Positions 8,698 to 16,920 of a DNA stretch of 64,000 bases are shown one piece after another. Positions within the stretch are counted from its first letter, which is position 1. Each line of letters starts with the position of its first letter. A model generated the notes under the pieces. That model was not told where the DNA came from. It saw only the letters and a list, made by a program, of their open reading frames with translations, and searched no databases. Source of the stretch: Roseateles noduli (lineage in GTDB: Bacteria > Pseudomonadota > Gammaproteobacteria > Burkholderiales > Burkholderiaceae_C); NCBI GenBank assembly GCA_002205125.1, contig NIOE01000002.1, positions 682,001-746,000 on the forward strand, read 5' to 3'. The position numbers were made by a program, and so were the translations under genes.

Positions 8698-8730
8698 TCC
8701 CGGGCGGGACAAGCTTCCGCCACACCACGA

Positions 8731-8761
8731 CAAGGGGCCCGCGAGGGCCCCTTGTGCTTTT
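8731..8761 (+). terminator. Rho-independent terminator after livF
   Basis: CAAGGGGCCC and GGGCCCCTTG form a perfect 10-bp stem with a GCGA tetraloop, followed by TGCTTTT. It ends the liv operon and, read from the other strand, may also stop the convergent acetyltransferase transcript. Confidence 0.88.
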
Positions 8762-8801
8762 CAGGGCGCTACAGGGGCGCTACACAGGCGCTACGGGGCG
8801 T

Positions 8802-9395
8802 TCAGGGCTCTCCGGGACGGTCCCGGGGCACCATCGCCAGGTAGTCGTCGATCCGGCCGCCGTCCAGCGGCTTGACCATCACGCGCAGCTCGTTGATGCG
8901 CTGGCCCATCGTGAGTCCGTCGCGGCGGCGGACCTCGGTGAAGCCTTGGCGTTCCCAGAAGCGCTCCGCGCGCGGGTTGCCGACGACCACGCCCAGGCGC
9001 ACCCACAGCGCGCCGTTGCGCTGCATCCAGCCCTCCAGCTCCGCGTAGATCTCGCGCGCGGCGGTGGAGCCGTGCAGCGAGGTCGCCACGATGAACAGGC
9101 CGACCAGCCAGACCCGGGGCGCCATCAGGTCCGAGACCAGCGAGGCCATCGCGACCAGTTCGCCGGAGTCGTCGACGTAGCCCAGCAACCGTTTGGCGGT
9201 GAAGCTCCAGCCCTCGGGGGGCAGGTCGCGGATCTCTTCGCGGGCTTCGTCGGGGCGGGGCGGGGCGCCGGTCACCTGCTCGAAGTACAGCGGATTGCGT
9301 TCGTAGAACCGTTGGAGCAGGTCCTCATCGCTGGCCTGGAGTTCGAAGACACGGACATGAGGCAGCGACAAGGAGGGCGGGGGGGGCATCGGCAT
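8802..9395 (-). CDS. GNAT-family N-acetyltransferase
   Basis: Predicted acetyl-CoA-dependent acyltransferase, substrate unknown. Seen: 197 aa with N-terminal RFYERNPLYFEQVTG, the central strand VWLVGLFIVATSLHGSTAARE typical of motif A, where the acetyl-CoA pyrophosphate loop sits, and C-terminal LGVVVGNPRAERFWERQGF (motif B), then MVKPL. This layout matches small uncharacterised GNAT proteins common in Burkholderiales. The gene converges with livF and appears to be a single transcription unit. The start at 9395 gives a short proline-rich leader (MPMPPPPS) before the fold begins. Confidence 0.78.
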   Translation of the reverse strand: MPMPPPPSLSLPHVRVFELQASDEDLLQRFYERNPLYFEQVTGAPPRPDEAREEIRDLPPEGWSFTAKRLLGYVDDSGELVAMASLVSDLMAPRVWLVGLFIVATSLHGSTAAREIYAELEGWMQRNGALWVRLGVVVGNPRAERFWERQGFTEVRRRDGLTMGQRINELRVMVKPLDGGRIDDYLAMVPRDRPGEP

Positions 9396-9603
9396 CGGCG
9401 GGGTCCACGCGCCGGCGCGTCGAGGCGCCGGCCATCGGAAAGATCACCGAGCGTACCAAACGGAGCAGGTAGCGGTACCCCGCGTCTGACTTCCCCCGAA
9501 GGTGGGGGGCGGGTCTTGCGCCGCGGTCGCCCGCCCCCCTGTCAAGGGAGTGACGGGGGTGGGGCGACCGCGTTTCAGGAGGCTACCGAAGTAGCCGGAG
9601 GTG

Positions 9604-10587
9604 TCACTGGCGGATGAAGGCCAGCAGGTCCGCGTTGACGCGGTCCTTGTGGGTGTCGGTCAGACCGTGGGGCGCGCCGGCGTAGACCTTCAGCACCGAG
9701 CCCTTGATCAGCTTGGCCGAGGCGCGGCCCGCCGCGTCGATCGGCACGATCTGGTCGTCGTCGCCGTGGATGATCAGCGTGGGCTTGTCGAACTTCTTCA
9801 GGTCTTCGGTGAAGTCGGTTTCGGAGAACGCCTTGATCGAGTCGTACGTGTTCTTGTGGCCGCCTTGCATGCCCTGGAACCACCAGTTGTCGATCAGGCC
9901 CTGCGAGACCTTGGCGCCCGGACGGTTGAAGCCGTAGAACGGACCGGCGGGGATGTCCTTGTAGAGCTGCGAACGGTTGTCCAGCTGCGCTTTGCGGATG
10001 CCGTCGAAGACCGCGATGGGCAGGCCGCCGGGGTTCTTGTCGGACTTGACCATGAGGGGCGGGACGGCGGAGATCAGCACCGCCTTGGCCACGCGCGAGG
10101 TGCCGTGGCGGCCGATGTAGCGCGCCACTTCGCCGCCGCCGGTGGAGAAGCCGACCAGCACGGCGTTCTTGAGGTTCAGCGACTCGATGACCGTGGCCAG
10201 GTCGTCGGCGTAGTGGTCCATGTCGTTGCCATCCCACGGCTGGCTGGAGCGGCCGTGACCGCGGCGGTCATGGGCGATGACGCGATAGCCCTGGTCGGCC
10301 AGGAAGATCATCTGCGATTCCCAGCTGTCGGAGTTCAGCGGCCAGCCGTGGCTGAACACGATGGGCTGGCCGTTCTTCGGACCCCAGTCCTTGTAGTACA
10401 GCTGCACGCCGTCCTTGGTCGTGATGTAGGCGCCCGACGGCTGCGCGCTGACGATAGGTGCCGGCGCGGGCTTGGCATCGGCGGCGAAGGCCGGGGTGGC
10501 GACTGCGCCGGCAACGGCGACGGCCAGCGTCGAGAGGACCAGCAGTTGACGACGCGATTGACGGGCGAGGGTGGCGATGGCGTTCAT
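9604..10587 (-). CDS. Exported alpha/beta hydrolase, non-haem chloroperoxidase type
   Basis: Serine hydrolase of the family often annotated as non-haem chloroperoxidase or arylesterase. Seen: 327 aa; a signal peptide with a basic start and cleavage near TPAFA-AD (residue 36); oxyanion segment [26 protein letters not shown]; nucleophile elbow GFSTGGGE with Ser148; acid in [11 protein letters not shown]; catalytic His in [10 protein letters not shown]. Start ATG 10587 has GGAG upstream and opens directly into the signal peptide; a longer frame to 10842 is rejected. It lies 155 bp downstream of an OhrR/MarR-type regulator transcribed in the same direction, with an AT-rich control region between, so regulation by that protein is likely. 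Enzyme substrate unknown. Confidence 0.85.
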   Translation of the reverse strand: MNAIATLARQSRRQLLVLSTLAVAVAGAVATPAFAADAKPAPAPIVSAQPSGAYITTKDGVQLYYKDWGPKNGQPIVFSHGWPLNSDSWESQMIFLADQGYRVIAHDRRGHGRSSQPWDGNDMDHYADDLATVIESLNLKNAVLVGFSTGGGEVARYIGRHGTSRVAKAVLISAVPPLMVKSDKNPGGLPIAVFDGIRKAQLDNRSQLYKDIPAGPFYGFNRPGAKVSQGLIDNWWFQGMQGGHKNTYDSIKAFSETDFTEDLKKFDKPTLIIHGDDDQIVPIDAAGRASAKLIKGSVLKVYAGAPHGLTDTHKDRVNADLLAFIRQ

Positions 10588-10668
10588 GGTGGGCTCCTTC
10601 GGGTGGTGGGTGAAGATGGGTGGGAGAAAGCGGGGTTGGTGGTGGGTGAGTGGGTGTCGAGGATTTCG

Positions 10669-10725
10669 ATTGTTTGCTAATTGTTTGTGTGCGAAGTATT
10701 TGAGGGGGAGAAGAGGGTCATGCAA
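10669..10725 (-). promoter_or_regulatory. Candidate promoter and operator for the exported hydrolase
   Basis: Reading leftward, TTGCAT (10720-10725) and AAATAC (10696-10701) are spaced 18 bp. Downstream of them lies an AT-rich block holding ATTGTTTG twice at 11-bp spacing (10669-10687). The motif AATTAGCAAACAATCGAA there resembles AATTAGTGTACGAATGAA just upstream of the MarR-type gene, suggesting a shared operator (inference). Confidence 0.4.
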
Positions 10726-10742
10726 ATTCGTCGATGAAGCGT

Positions 10743-11243
10743 TCAGCCAGCCTTGCGGGCCATGCGTTCGCGCAGCACGAGCAGGCGGTCGCGGAGTTCG
10801 ATCAGTTCGGACAGGTCCGAGTCCGACGCGTCCACGATGCACTGCGGCAGGTGGGTGGAGCGCTTGCGCAGCGCGCGGCCGGCGGTGGTCAGCGTGATCA
10901 GCACCTGACGCTCGTCCTGCGGCGAGCGGTCGCGGCTGACCAGGCCCCCGGCTTCCAGGCGCTTGAGCAGCGGGGTCACGGTGGGGGAGTCGAGGAACAC
11001 GCGTTCCGCGATCTCGCCGACCGTCAGGCCGTCGCGTTCCCAGAGCACCAGCATCACGAGGTACTGGGGGTAGGTCAGCTCCAGGTCCTTCAGCAGTTCG
11101 CGGTAGACCTTGTTCAGCCCCAGCATCGTCGAGTAGATCGCGAAGCAGAGCTGTTGATCGATCTCCAGCGGCGGGCAGACGGCGTTGGCGCTGGCGTCGG
11201 TGCCGGTTGCCTTCTGCTGCTTGGGGGTGGTGGTGCGTGCCAT
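10743..11243 (-). CDS. OhrR-like MarR-family transcriptional regulator
   Basis: Winged-helix repressor of the MarR family, OhrR branch, which senses organic hydroperoxides through a cysteine. Seen: 166 aa; the OhrR-type segment [20 protein letters not shown] places a candidate peroxidatic Cys at 33, with a second Cys at 23; [14 protein letters not shown] and the recognition region [21 protein letters not shown] follow, then wing residues [13 protein letters not shown]. Start ATG 11243 is used; an earlier ATG at 11279 would run back through the probable operator. No ohr peroxidase gene is adjacent; the downstream neighbour is the exported hydrolase. The Cys33 assignment follows the family alignment as I recall it. 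Confidence 0.82.
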   Translation of the reverse strand: MARTTTPKQQKATGTDASANAVCPPLEIDQQLCFAIYSTMLGLNKVYRELLKDLELTYPQYLVMLVLWERDGLTVGEIAERVFLDSPTVTPLLKRLEAGGLVSRDRSPQDERQVLITLTTAGRALRKRSTHLPQCIVDASDSDLSELIELRDRLLVLRERMARKAG

Positions 11244-11255
11244 GGGTTGAACTTT

Positions 11256-11273
11256 AATTAGTGTACGAATGAA
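11256..11273 (+). promoter_or_regulatory. Candidate autoregulatory operator
   Basis: AATTAGTGTACGAATGAA lies 13 bp before the regulator start codon in an AT-rich patch unlike its surroundings. It resembles AATTAGCAAACAATCGAA upstream of the hydrolase gene. Binding by the OhrR-like protein is inference. Confidence 0.4.
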
Positions 11274-11404
11274 TTGCAAGCGAAATTTATCGGGTCAGCG
11301 GGATGGCATGTGGCCGGCCCCGGACAAGAGCCCGGACGCCGGACCACGGACAGGACCGGCGGATCGACGTGGGCAGAATGCGCCTCCAGACAGGGAGAGC
11401 GAAC

Positions 11405-12457
11405 ATGAACGACACAAAGACACCGCCAGGTCGCGGCGAGCGACCCGGCTCAGGCAAGACCATCCGCAAGCCGCAGGGAAGAGCCCGCGCGGTCTGGGTA
11501 CCCGTGGTGGCGGGAGCGATCTATGGACTGCTGATGCGCCTGGCGTTCGGCGGTCTGACGTTCGTGTCGCCGTGGCTGAGCTCCTCGTCGGACACCGCCT
11601 TCGTGATGAGCACCGGCTTCGTGCTGATGACGCCGGTGGTGCTGGGCGCGATCACCGTGTACGTGATGCGGGCCGCGCCGGGCCGTCGGGGTCCGACCTG
11701 GATGGAGGCGGCCTTCGTGCCGTGGGGCGCGGCGGCGCTGATGATGGTCGGCGCCCTGCTGACGCTGCTGGAAGGCGGCATCTGCGTCGTGCTCCTGTCG
11801 CCGGTGTTCCTCGTCCTGGCGTCGGTCGGCGGCCTGTTGATGAACCTGGTCCTGAAGACGACGCGGGTCGGCAGGCTGCAGGCCGGCGCGCTGGCGACGC
11901 TGCCGCTGCTGTTCACCGTGGTGGAAGGCCCGTTGACCGTCGAGCAGTGGCAGCGCATCGATCGTTCCGTGGTCGTCGAAGCGGCCCCGGCGCGCGTGTG
12001 GTCGGAGATTGTCGCGGCGCGGGACATCCGACGCGAGGAATTCCCGCGCACCTGGATCCACCTCATCGGGGTGCCGCGACCCGTCGAGGGCGTCAACCAT
12101 GTGACGCCGCAAGGCGAGGTCCGGGAATCGCGCTGGGAGCGCGGCGTCCATTTCCTCGGCCGGGTCACGGAGCGCGTCGAAGGGCAGCGGATCGCCTGGC
12201 GCTACGAGTTCTCGCCGGACTCCTTCCCGCCCGGCACGATGGACGATCACGTCGTCATCGGCGGACGCTACTTCGATCTCGGCGAAACGCGGTTTACGCT
12301 GACGCCCGTCGATGCGACGCACACGCGTCTGGACATCGAGGCCCACTACCGCGTCACATCGAGCATCAACGTCTATGCGGTGCCGGTCGCCGATTTCCTC
12401 GGGCGCGACTTCGTCGACGGGCTGCTGACGCTGTACAAGCGCCGGAGCGAAGGTTGA
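11405..12457 (+). CDS. Membrane protein with C-terminal SRPBCC domain
   Basis: Function unknown. Seen: 350 aa; an arginine-rich N-terminus, then four hydrophobic helices between about residues 40 and 190, followed by a soluble region starting near IDRSVVVEAAPARVWSEI. That last motif and the later LTPVDATHTRLDIEAHYRVTS are typical of the SRPBCC (START/polyketide cyclase-like) fold, which binds lipids or other hydrophobic ligands. Start ATG 11405 has GGGAGAG upstream. It is monocistronic by appearance, converging head-on with the methyltransferase gene with only 4 bp between stop codons. Similar proteins occur as uncharacterised genes in Burkholderiales and Xanthomonadales. Confidence 0.7.
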   Translation: MNDTKTPPGRGERPGSGKTIRKPQGRARAVWVPVVAGAIYGLLMRLAFGGLTFVSPWLSSSSDTAFVMSTGFVLMTPVVLGAITVYVMRAAPGRRGPTWMEAAFVPWGAAALMMVGALLTLLEGGICVVLLSPVFLVLASVGGLLMNLVLKTTRVGRLQAGALATLPLLFTVVEGPLTVEQWQRIDRSVVVEAAPARVWSEIVAARDIRREEFPRTWIHLIGVPRPVEGVNHVTPQGEVRESRWERGVHFLGRVTERVEGQRIAWRYEFSPDSFPPGTMDDHVVIGGRYFDLGETRFTLTPVDATHTRLDIEAHYRVTSSINVYAVPVADFLGRDFVDGLLTLYKRRSEG

Positions 12458-12461
12458 GGGC

Positions 12462-13229
12462 TTACTCCGGCTTCTTCGTGCAGAAGAACTCCCACACCGA
12501 CTTGGGCTTGCCGTAGCGGCTGAGCGAGCGCTTGTCGAGGTGCTCGATGTCGAAGCACGCGGCGAGCACGTCCTCGATCTTCCCCCGGGTGAAGAACTGC
12601 TTGGCGACGCCGTCGACGACCGTCAGCGTCCATGAGGACGCGTCGTCCGGCGCGCCGTAGTGCCAGTCGTCCTCGGCGTTGACGCAGCCGATGAGCCGGC
12701 CGCCGGGCGCGAGCACGCGGGCGATCTCGCACAGCGCGCGTTGCGTGTCGTCATGGTCGAAGTAATGCAGCGACAGCTGTGCGACGGCCAGATCGAATTC
12801 GCCATCGGCCAGCATCGGCATCGCGCGCACGTCGGCCAGCACGTGCCGCGCCCGCGGCGACTGCCGCCGGCACCGCGCGAGCGCTTCGGCGGAGATGTCG
12901 ATGCCGGTGACGTCGACACCCAGCTCCAGCAGCGCCGCAGTCTCCCAACCATCGCCGCAGCCGATGTCCAACGCGCGGCGCACGCCAGGCAGGCGGTGCT
13001 GCCAGCCGCTCAGCCAGGCTTCGTCCTGGCTCAAGGGTTGGGCGGCGTAGCGACGGTCCCAGACGTCGGCAGGCGACCGAGCATCAGCCGAAGGCGCCGG
13101 GGCCCCTTTCCGCTCAATCGCCTCCTCACGCTCGGCATTCGCTCCAAGGGGCCCCGGCGCCTCCGGCTGCGATGCAGCGAGCGGTTCGTCGTCGGGGTGA
13201 GGGGGAAGGGCGGTCGGCTCGGCACTCAT
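12462..13229 (-). CDS. Class I SAM-dependent methyltransferase
   Basis: Predicted methyltransferase of the UbiE/type 11 group; substrate unknown. Seen: 255 aa; a low-complexity N-terminal region of about 52 residues, then VWDRRYAAQPLS, motif I ALDIGCGDGWE at 87-96, motif II VDVTGIDISAEAL, the acidic loop VLADVRAMPMLADGEFDLAV, and motif IV-like CEIARVLAPGGRLIGCV. Start ATG 13229 chosen; the region between it and residue 52 is unusual because residues 21-48 are encoded by a long inverted repeat (see 13086-13168). Another start inside or after that element may be the functional one, since the family usually begins close to WDRRY. Confidence 0.8.
   Translation of the reverse strand: MSAEPTALPPHPDDEPLAASQPEAPGPLGANAEREEAIERKGAPAPSADARSPADVWDRRYAAQPLSQDEAWLSGWQHRLPGVRRALDIGCGDGWETAALLELGVDVTGIDISAEALARCRRQSPRARHVLADVRAMPMLADGEFDLAVAQLSLHYFDHDDTQRALCEIARVLAPGGRLIGCVNAEDDWHYGAPDDASSWTLTVVDGVAKQFFTRGKIEDVLAACFDIEHLDKRSLSRYGKPKSVWEFFCTKKPE
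13086..13168. repeat. 23-bp-arm inverted repeat inside the methyltransferase gene
   Basis: Arms at 13086-13108 and 13146-13168 are complementary at 22 of 23 positions, with core GGCGCCGGGGCCCCTT matched by AAGGGGCCCCGGCGCC, and a 37-nt loop. The element is in frame and encodes only a proline/alanine/glutamate-rich stretch outside the catalytic fold. Confidence 0.8.
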
Positions 13230-13328
13230 GCGCCGCAGCCTACCGCCTGCAGATCGCCTTCGCCGTGCGTTGCCCCACCTTCGCCCGATACAGGCGACAG
13301 GACGACGCACGGCGTTGCCGTCACGCGC

Positions 13329-15515
13329 TCAGAACTCCTTCGTCAGGCTCACGTAGACCGTGCGGCGCTGACCGTACTGCGGCGCGCCGACGCCGATGCC
13401 CGAGCCGTCACGCAGCTGGTAGCCCTTGTCGAAGAGGTTGAGCACCGACAGGCGCGCCTCCACCGGACCACCGCCGCCGAGGTCGAACTTCCTGCTCACG
13501 TCCGCGTTGACGCTGGTGTACGAGGGCAGGTGCGTGGTGTTGGCGAAGCCGTTGCGCAGGCCGCTGCCGAACAGCGCGCTCGCGCCGACCGCGTAGCCGT
13601 CGTCCAGCCGCACGTTGACGCCGGCCGACGCGCTCAGCTTCTGCTCGTGGTCCAGGTGCACCCAGTGGTTGGCGATGAAGTCGAGCTCGTCCTGCTCGAA
13701 GTTGAACTGGCCCGTCTCGACCTGCTGCGCGCGGGCGTGCGTGGTGCCGAGGTTGGCGTACGCGGACCAGGTCTTCTCCTTGTAGCTCGCCGACAGGTCG
13801 ACGCCGTAGATGCGGCCCTTCGCGTAGTTGAAGGCCGAATAGATCAGCGCGTTGCCGAACTGGCCCTCGTCCTGCAGGTGCTGCACCGCGCGGTAGTAGC
13901 CGTCGATGCCCAGCGTCAGCTTGGGCGTGACCTGCCAGGCGGCGCCGGCGTCGTAGTAGTTGGAGCGCTCCGAGCGAACCGCCGTGTCCGCGTCCGTCGG
14001 CAGCGCGTTGGTCGTGCCGGCGAAGGCCGCCACCGAGGTGGTGTCGATCTTCTCGGTCGGCGGCGGCGTGAAGTAGCGCGCGTAACCCGCATGCAGGCGC
14101 ACCGTCGGCGCCGCGTCCCAGACGAGACCGATGCGCGGGCTCAGTTGATGTTCCTTCGTGACGGTGTCGACCTCGTCGTAACGCGCGCCGTAGTTCAGCG
14201 TCAGCGTGCGGTCCAGCTTCCACTCGTCCTGCAGGTAGGCGCCCCACAGGTGGCCGCTCAGGCGGCCGCTGTCGGCGATGTTGACGGGCACGCCGCTGGT
14301 CTGGTTGCCGTCGTCGTCGGCCGGGAACACCAGCGCGTTGTTGACCGTGCTGGCGTGCTCGCGCTGCGCGAAGAGGCCGGTGCGGATCGTGTGGGCGCTG
14401 TCCAGGCGGTAGCTGGCATCGGCCTGCACGCCGTTGGCTTCGTTGCGGCGCAGGATGTTGGCCGCGACGCCCAGGTACTGCAGATCGCCGGTCGTGTCCG
14501 GCGTGTAGTGGACATCGGTGTAGCGGTGGAACAGCGAGACCTGGTAGTCGATGTCGCGCCCGATCACGCTCTGGTAGCTGACGACGGCGAATCGGTTGCG
14601 CTCGCGCTGGTGCGCGTCCAGCGTGCTGGAGTCCTTGTCCTGCGTGCCGTCGAGGGTGAAGGCGGTCGACTGCCCCGGCGAGTTCGGGATCTGGAAGCGG
14701 TTGTCGGTGACGCCGGCCATCGCGGTGATGCGGCTGTCGTCGTCGAGCAGATAGGACACCAGCCCGAAGCCCTTGCCCTGGTGCGTGCGGTCGTGCAGCG
14801 CGTCGCGCGAGGCGGTCGGGTTCTCGATGCCCAGGTCGTTGCCGAGGAAGGAGCCGCTGAACTCGTAGCTCAGCCGACCCTGCGTGCCGTGCACCGACAG
14901 GTCGAGCTCGCGCGAGCGCTGCGTGCCCAGCGTGATGCCGGCGCTGCCGGCGAAGGGCTTGTCATCGTCGCCCACGCCCTTGGTCGTGATGTCCACGATG
15001 CCGGCGGTCCGGTAGCCGTATTGCGCGGGGAGCGCACCCGTCAGCAGGCTGATGCTGTCGGCGAAGCGCGTCTCCAGCGTCTGGCCGAAACCGCTGATGG
15101 ACTCGGGGATGACGACGCCGTTGATGCGGTACTGGAGATTGGCGTGGTCGCCGCGCACGTGCAGGCCGCCGTAGGAGTCCTGCACGACGCCCGGCGTCTG
15201 CAGCAGCACCTGGTTGAGCGGGGTGTCGTCGCCTTGCGGCAGACGGGCGATGTCGTTCTTGTCGAACTTGTAGATCGTGCTGCCGGTGTCGGGCGACAGG
15301 CCGTTGCGCGCCGCGTCGAGGCGGCTGCGCGCGCCCTGGACCTGGACGGTGGGCAGCGCGGCGCCGCCGGCCGCGGTGGGCGCTTCGACGGTGCTGGTCG
15401 CGGCGACGGCCGCAGAGGAAGCGGCGGTGTCATCGGCGTGCGCCGGCAGCGCGTGCAGCAGCGGATAGGCGAGCGTCAGGGACAGCGCGAGCACGCGCAG
15501 GGGAGGATGGGTCAT
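13329..15515 (-). CDS. TonB-dependent outer-membrane receptor
   Basis: Beta-barrel receptor that imports a ligand using TonB energy. Seen: 728 aa; signal peptide ending near ALPAHA-DD; plug domain with LNQVLLQTPGVVQDSYGGLHVRGDHANLQYRINGV split over about 100-135, and ITTKGVGDD; a long series of amphipathic strands; the C-terminus ends in TVYVSLTKEF with a terminal Phe, as expected for BAM recognition. The ligand is unknown. It lies 77 bp downstream of a small exported DUF2946-like protein in the same direction, a pairing often seen with metal- or copper-linked receptors, so a metal complex is a reasonable guess. No Fur box was recognised upstream. Confidence 0.88.
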   Translation of the reverse strand: MTHPPLRVLALSLTLAYPLLHALPAHADDTAASSAAVAATSTVEAPTAAGGAALPTVQVQGARSRLDAARNGLSPDTGSTIYKFDKNDIARLPQGDDTPLNQVLLQTPGVVQDSYGGLHVRGDHANLQYRINGVVIPESISGFGQTLETRFADSISLLTGALPAQYGYRTAGIVDITTKGVGDDDKPFAGSAGITLGTQRSRELDLSVHGTQGRLSYEFSGSFLGNDLGIENPTASRDALHDRTHQGKGFGLVSYLLDDDSRITAMAGVTDNRFQIPNSPGQSTAFTLDGTQDKDSSTLDAHQRERNRFAVVSYQSVIGRDIDYQVSLFHRYTDVHYTPDTTGDLQYLGVAANILRRNEANGVQADASYRLDSAHTIRTGLFAQREHASTVNNALVFPADDDGNQTSGVPVNIADSGRLSGHLWGAYLQDEWKLDRTLTLNYGARYDEVDTVTKEHQLSPRIGLVWDAAPTVRLHAGYARYFTPPPTEKIDTTSVAAFAGTTNALPTDADTAVRSERSNYYDAGAAWQVTPKLTLGIDGYYRAVQHLQDEGQFGNALIYSAFNYAKGRIYGVDLSASYKEKTWSAYANLGTTHARAQQVETGQFNFEQDELDFIANHWVHLDHEQKLSASAGVNVRLDDGYAVGASALFGSGLRNGFANTTHLPSYTSVNADVSRKFDLGGGGPVEARLSVLNLFDKGYQLRDGSGIGVGAPQYGQRRTVYVSLTKEF

Positions 15516-15592
15516 GGTGGATCTCTGGCAATCTGAAGACGGTCGAGCGCAGGCCGGCCGATGAGGCCTGCACTGCGGTCAGGAGGTCGAAC

Positions 15593-15958
15593 TCAGATCG
15601 CCAGGGGCGGGCCGCGGCTGCGCGGCGGCGGCGCCGGCATCGAACGCGCGACGCGTTCGGCGGCGGCGGCCTGGACGTGCACGGCCTCGGCGAGTGCGAG
15701 CACCGGCGGTTCGGCGCGGGCCGAGGCGGCGAGGTCGTCGAAGGCCAGGCAGATCTCGCAGAGCTGATCGGCGGACAGGTCGTCCGCATCGGCGTGGGCG
15801 ACGTCGTCGCGCCCGGCCTGGACCGAGGCGGTCGCCGTGGTGGTCGCCGGCGCATGCCCCCGCGCACCGGTCAGATGACCGATGCCATGCCACACCGCGC
15901 CCTGCTGCGACAGCAGCATGAACAGCGGGAGCAGCAAGTGCAGGAGGTGCTTGCGCAT
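15593..15958 (-). CDS. Small exported protein, DUF2946-like
   Basis: Function unknown. Seen: 121 aa; hydrophobic signal sequence (HLLLPLFMLLSQQGAVWHG), two closely spaced histidines, then DQLCEICLAFDDLAA with a CxxC pair, an alanine-rich helix and a C-terminal PRSRGPPLAI. This arrangement (signal, CxxC, terminal RGPP-like tail) resembles DUF2946 proteins encoded beside TonB receptors. The histidines and paired cysteines would suit periplasmic metal handling (inference). It is the first gene of a probable two-gene operon with the TonB receptor. Confidence 0.65.
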   Translation of the reverse strand: MRKHLLHLLLPLFMLLSQQGAVWHGIGHLTGARGHAPATTTATASVQAGRDDVAHADADDLSADQLCEICLAFDDLAASARAEPPVLALAEAVHVQAAAAERVARSMPAPPPRSRGPPLAI

Positions 15959-16139
15959 GGCGCGGGATTATGAAGGTCGGAGAGCTGCCGGTCGAACGTC
16001 AGGCTGTCGCGAAGCTGTCGTGAGGCTGAGGGCGGGCCGCCACTCAGGCGCGATTTCCCGCCACTCGCCGCACGTGGCCGGCAGGCGGCGGGGAGGCTGG
16101 CCACACTGGCCGCTCGTCGTCCGACCCTGGAGCGTTCCC

Positions 16140-16820
16140 ATGAAGATCCCCGTCGCCACCTGGTTCCGCGAGAACCGCAGCTTCCTCTTGTTTCTCGTCG
16201 GGTTCCTGTTCTTCCGCACCGCGATCGCGGACTGGAACCCGGTCCCCAGTGGCTCGATGCGGCCGACCATCCTCGAAGGCGACGTCGTCTTCGTCGAGCG
16301 CGTCGCCTACGACTGGAAGCTGCCGCTGACCGACATCTCGCTGCGCCGCGTCGGCGAGCCGCAGCGGGGCGACGTCGTCACCTTCGGCTCGCCGCGCGAC
16401 GGCACGCGGCTGATCAAGCGCATCGTCGCGGTGCCGGGCGACACCGTCGAGCTGCGCGCCGACCGGTTGATCCTCAACGGCCGGCCGGCGGAGTACGCGC
16501 CGGTGGAGGAGGTCGCCGAGCCGCTCGCGCCCGGCGTCGAGGTGCGCGGCGTGCGCGCGGTCGAGCAGTGGGGCGGCCAGCGCCGCATCGTGCAGTTCCT
16601 GCCCGAGGTGCGCGCGCGGCGCGACTTCGGCCCGATCGTCGTGCCGGCCGACCAGTTCTTCATGATGGGCGACAACCGCGACAACAGCGAGGACTCGCGC
16701 TTCATCGGCCTCGTGCCGCGGCGGCTGATCATCGGACAGGCGCATCGCGTGCTGGTCTCGGCCGACATCACCGCGCGCTGGGCGCCGCGCTGGGACCGCT
16801 TCGCGGCGCCGCTGCACTGA
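16140..16820 (+). CDS. lepB: Signal peptidase I (short form)
   Basis: Inner-membrane serine protease that removes signal peptides. Seen: 226 aa; one membrane segment at about 14-30; catalytic Ser39 in PSGSMRPT; general-base Lys93 in RLIKRIVAVPGD; Box E GDNRDNSEDSR near 180. It has a single membrane anchor and is shorter than E. coli LepB (324 aa, two anchors). In betaproteobacteria the housekeeping lepB usually sits between lepA and rnc; it does not here, so this is probably an additional paralogue (inference). Start ATG 16140. Upstream, 181 bp separate it from the divergent DUF2946-like gene. Confidence 0.88.
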   Translation: MKIPVATWFRENRSFLLFLVGFLFFRTAIADWNPVPSGSMRPTILEGDVVFVERVAYDWKLPLTDISLRRVGEPQRGDVVTFGSPRDGTRLIKRIVAVPGDTVELRADRLILNGRPAEYAPVEEVAEPLAPGVEVRGVRAVEQWGGQRRIVQFLPEVRARRDFGPIVVPADQFFMMGDNRDNSEDSRFIGLVPRRLIIGQAHRVLVSADITARWAPRWDRFAAPLH

Positions 16821-16920
16821 ACAGGCACGGATCGCATTGACCCGTCGCGCGCAAGGTCTCTCCAGCGCCGCAGAGAATGGTCCGTCAATCCTGCCTTCAC
16901 AACATCCAGACGGAACTTTC

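Noticed and set aside
12660-15536. Open frame of about 958 codons on the plus strand across the methyltransferase and TonB receptor genes
   Set aside because: Antisense artefact of GC-rich third positions; the opposite strand carries complete, recognisable proteins.
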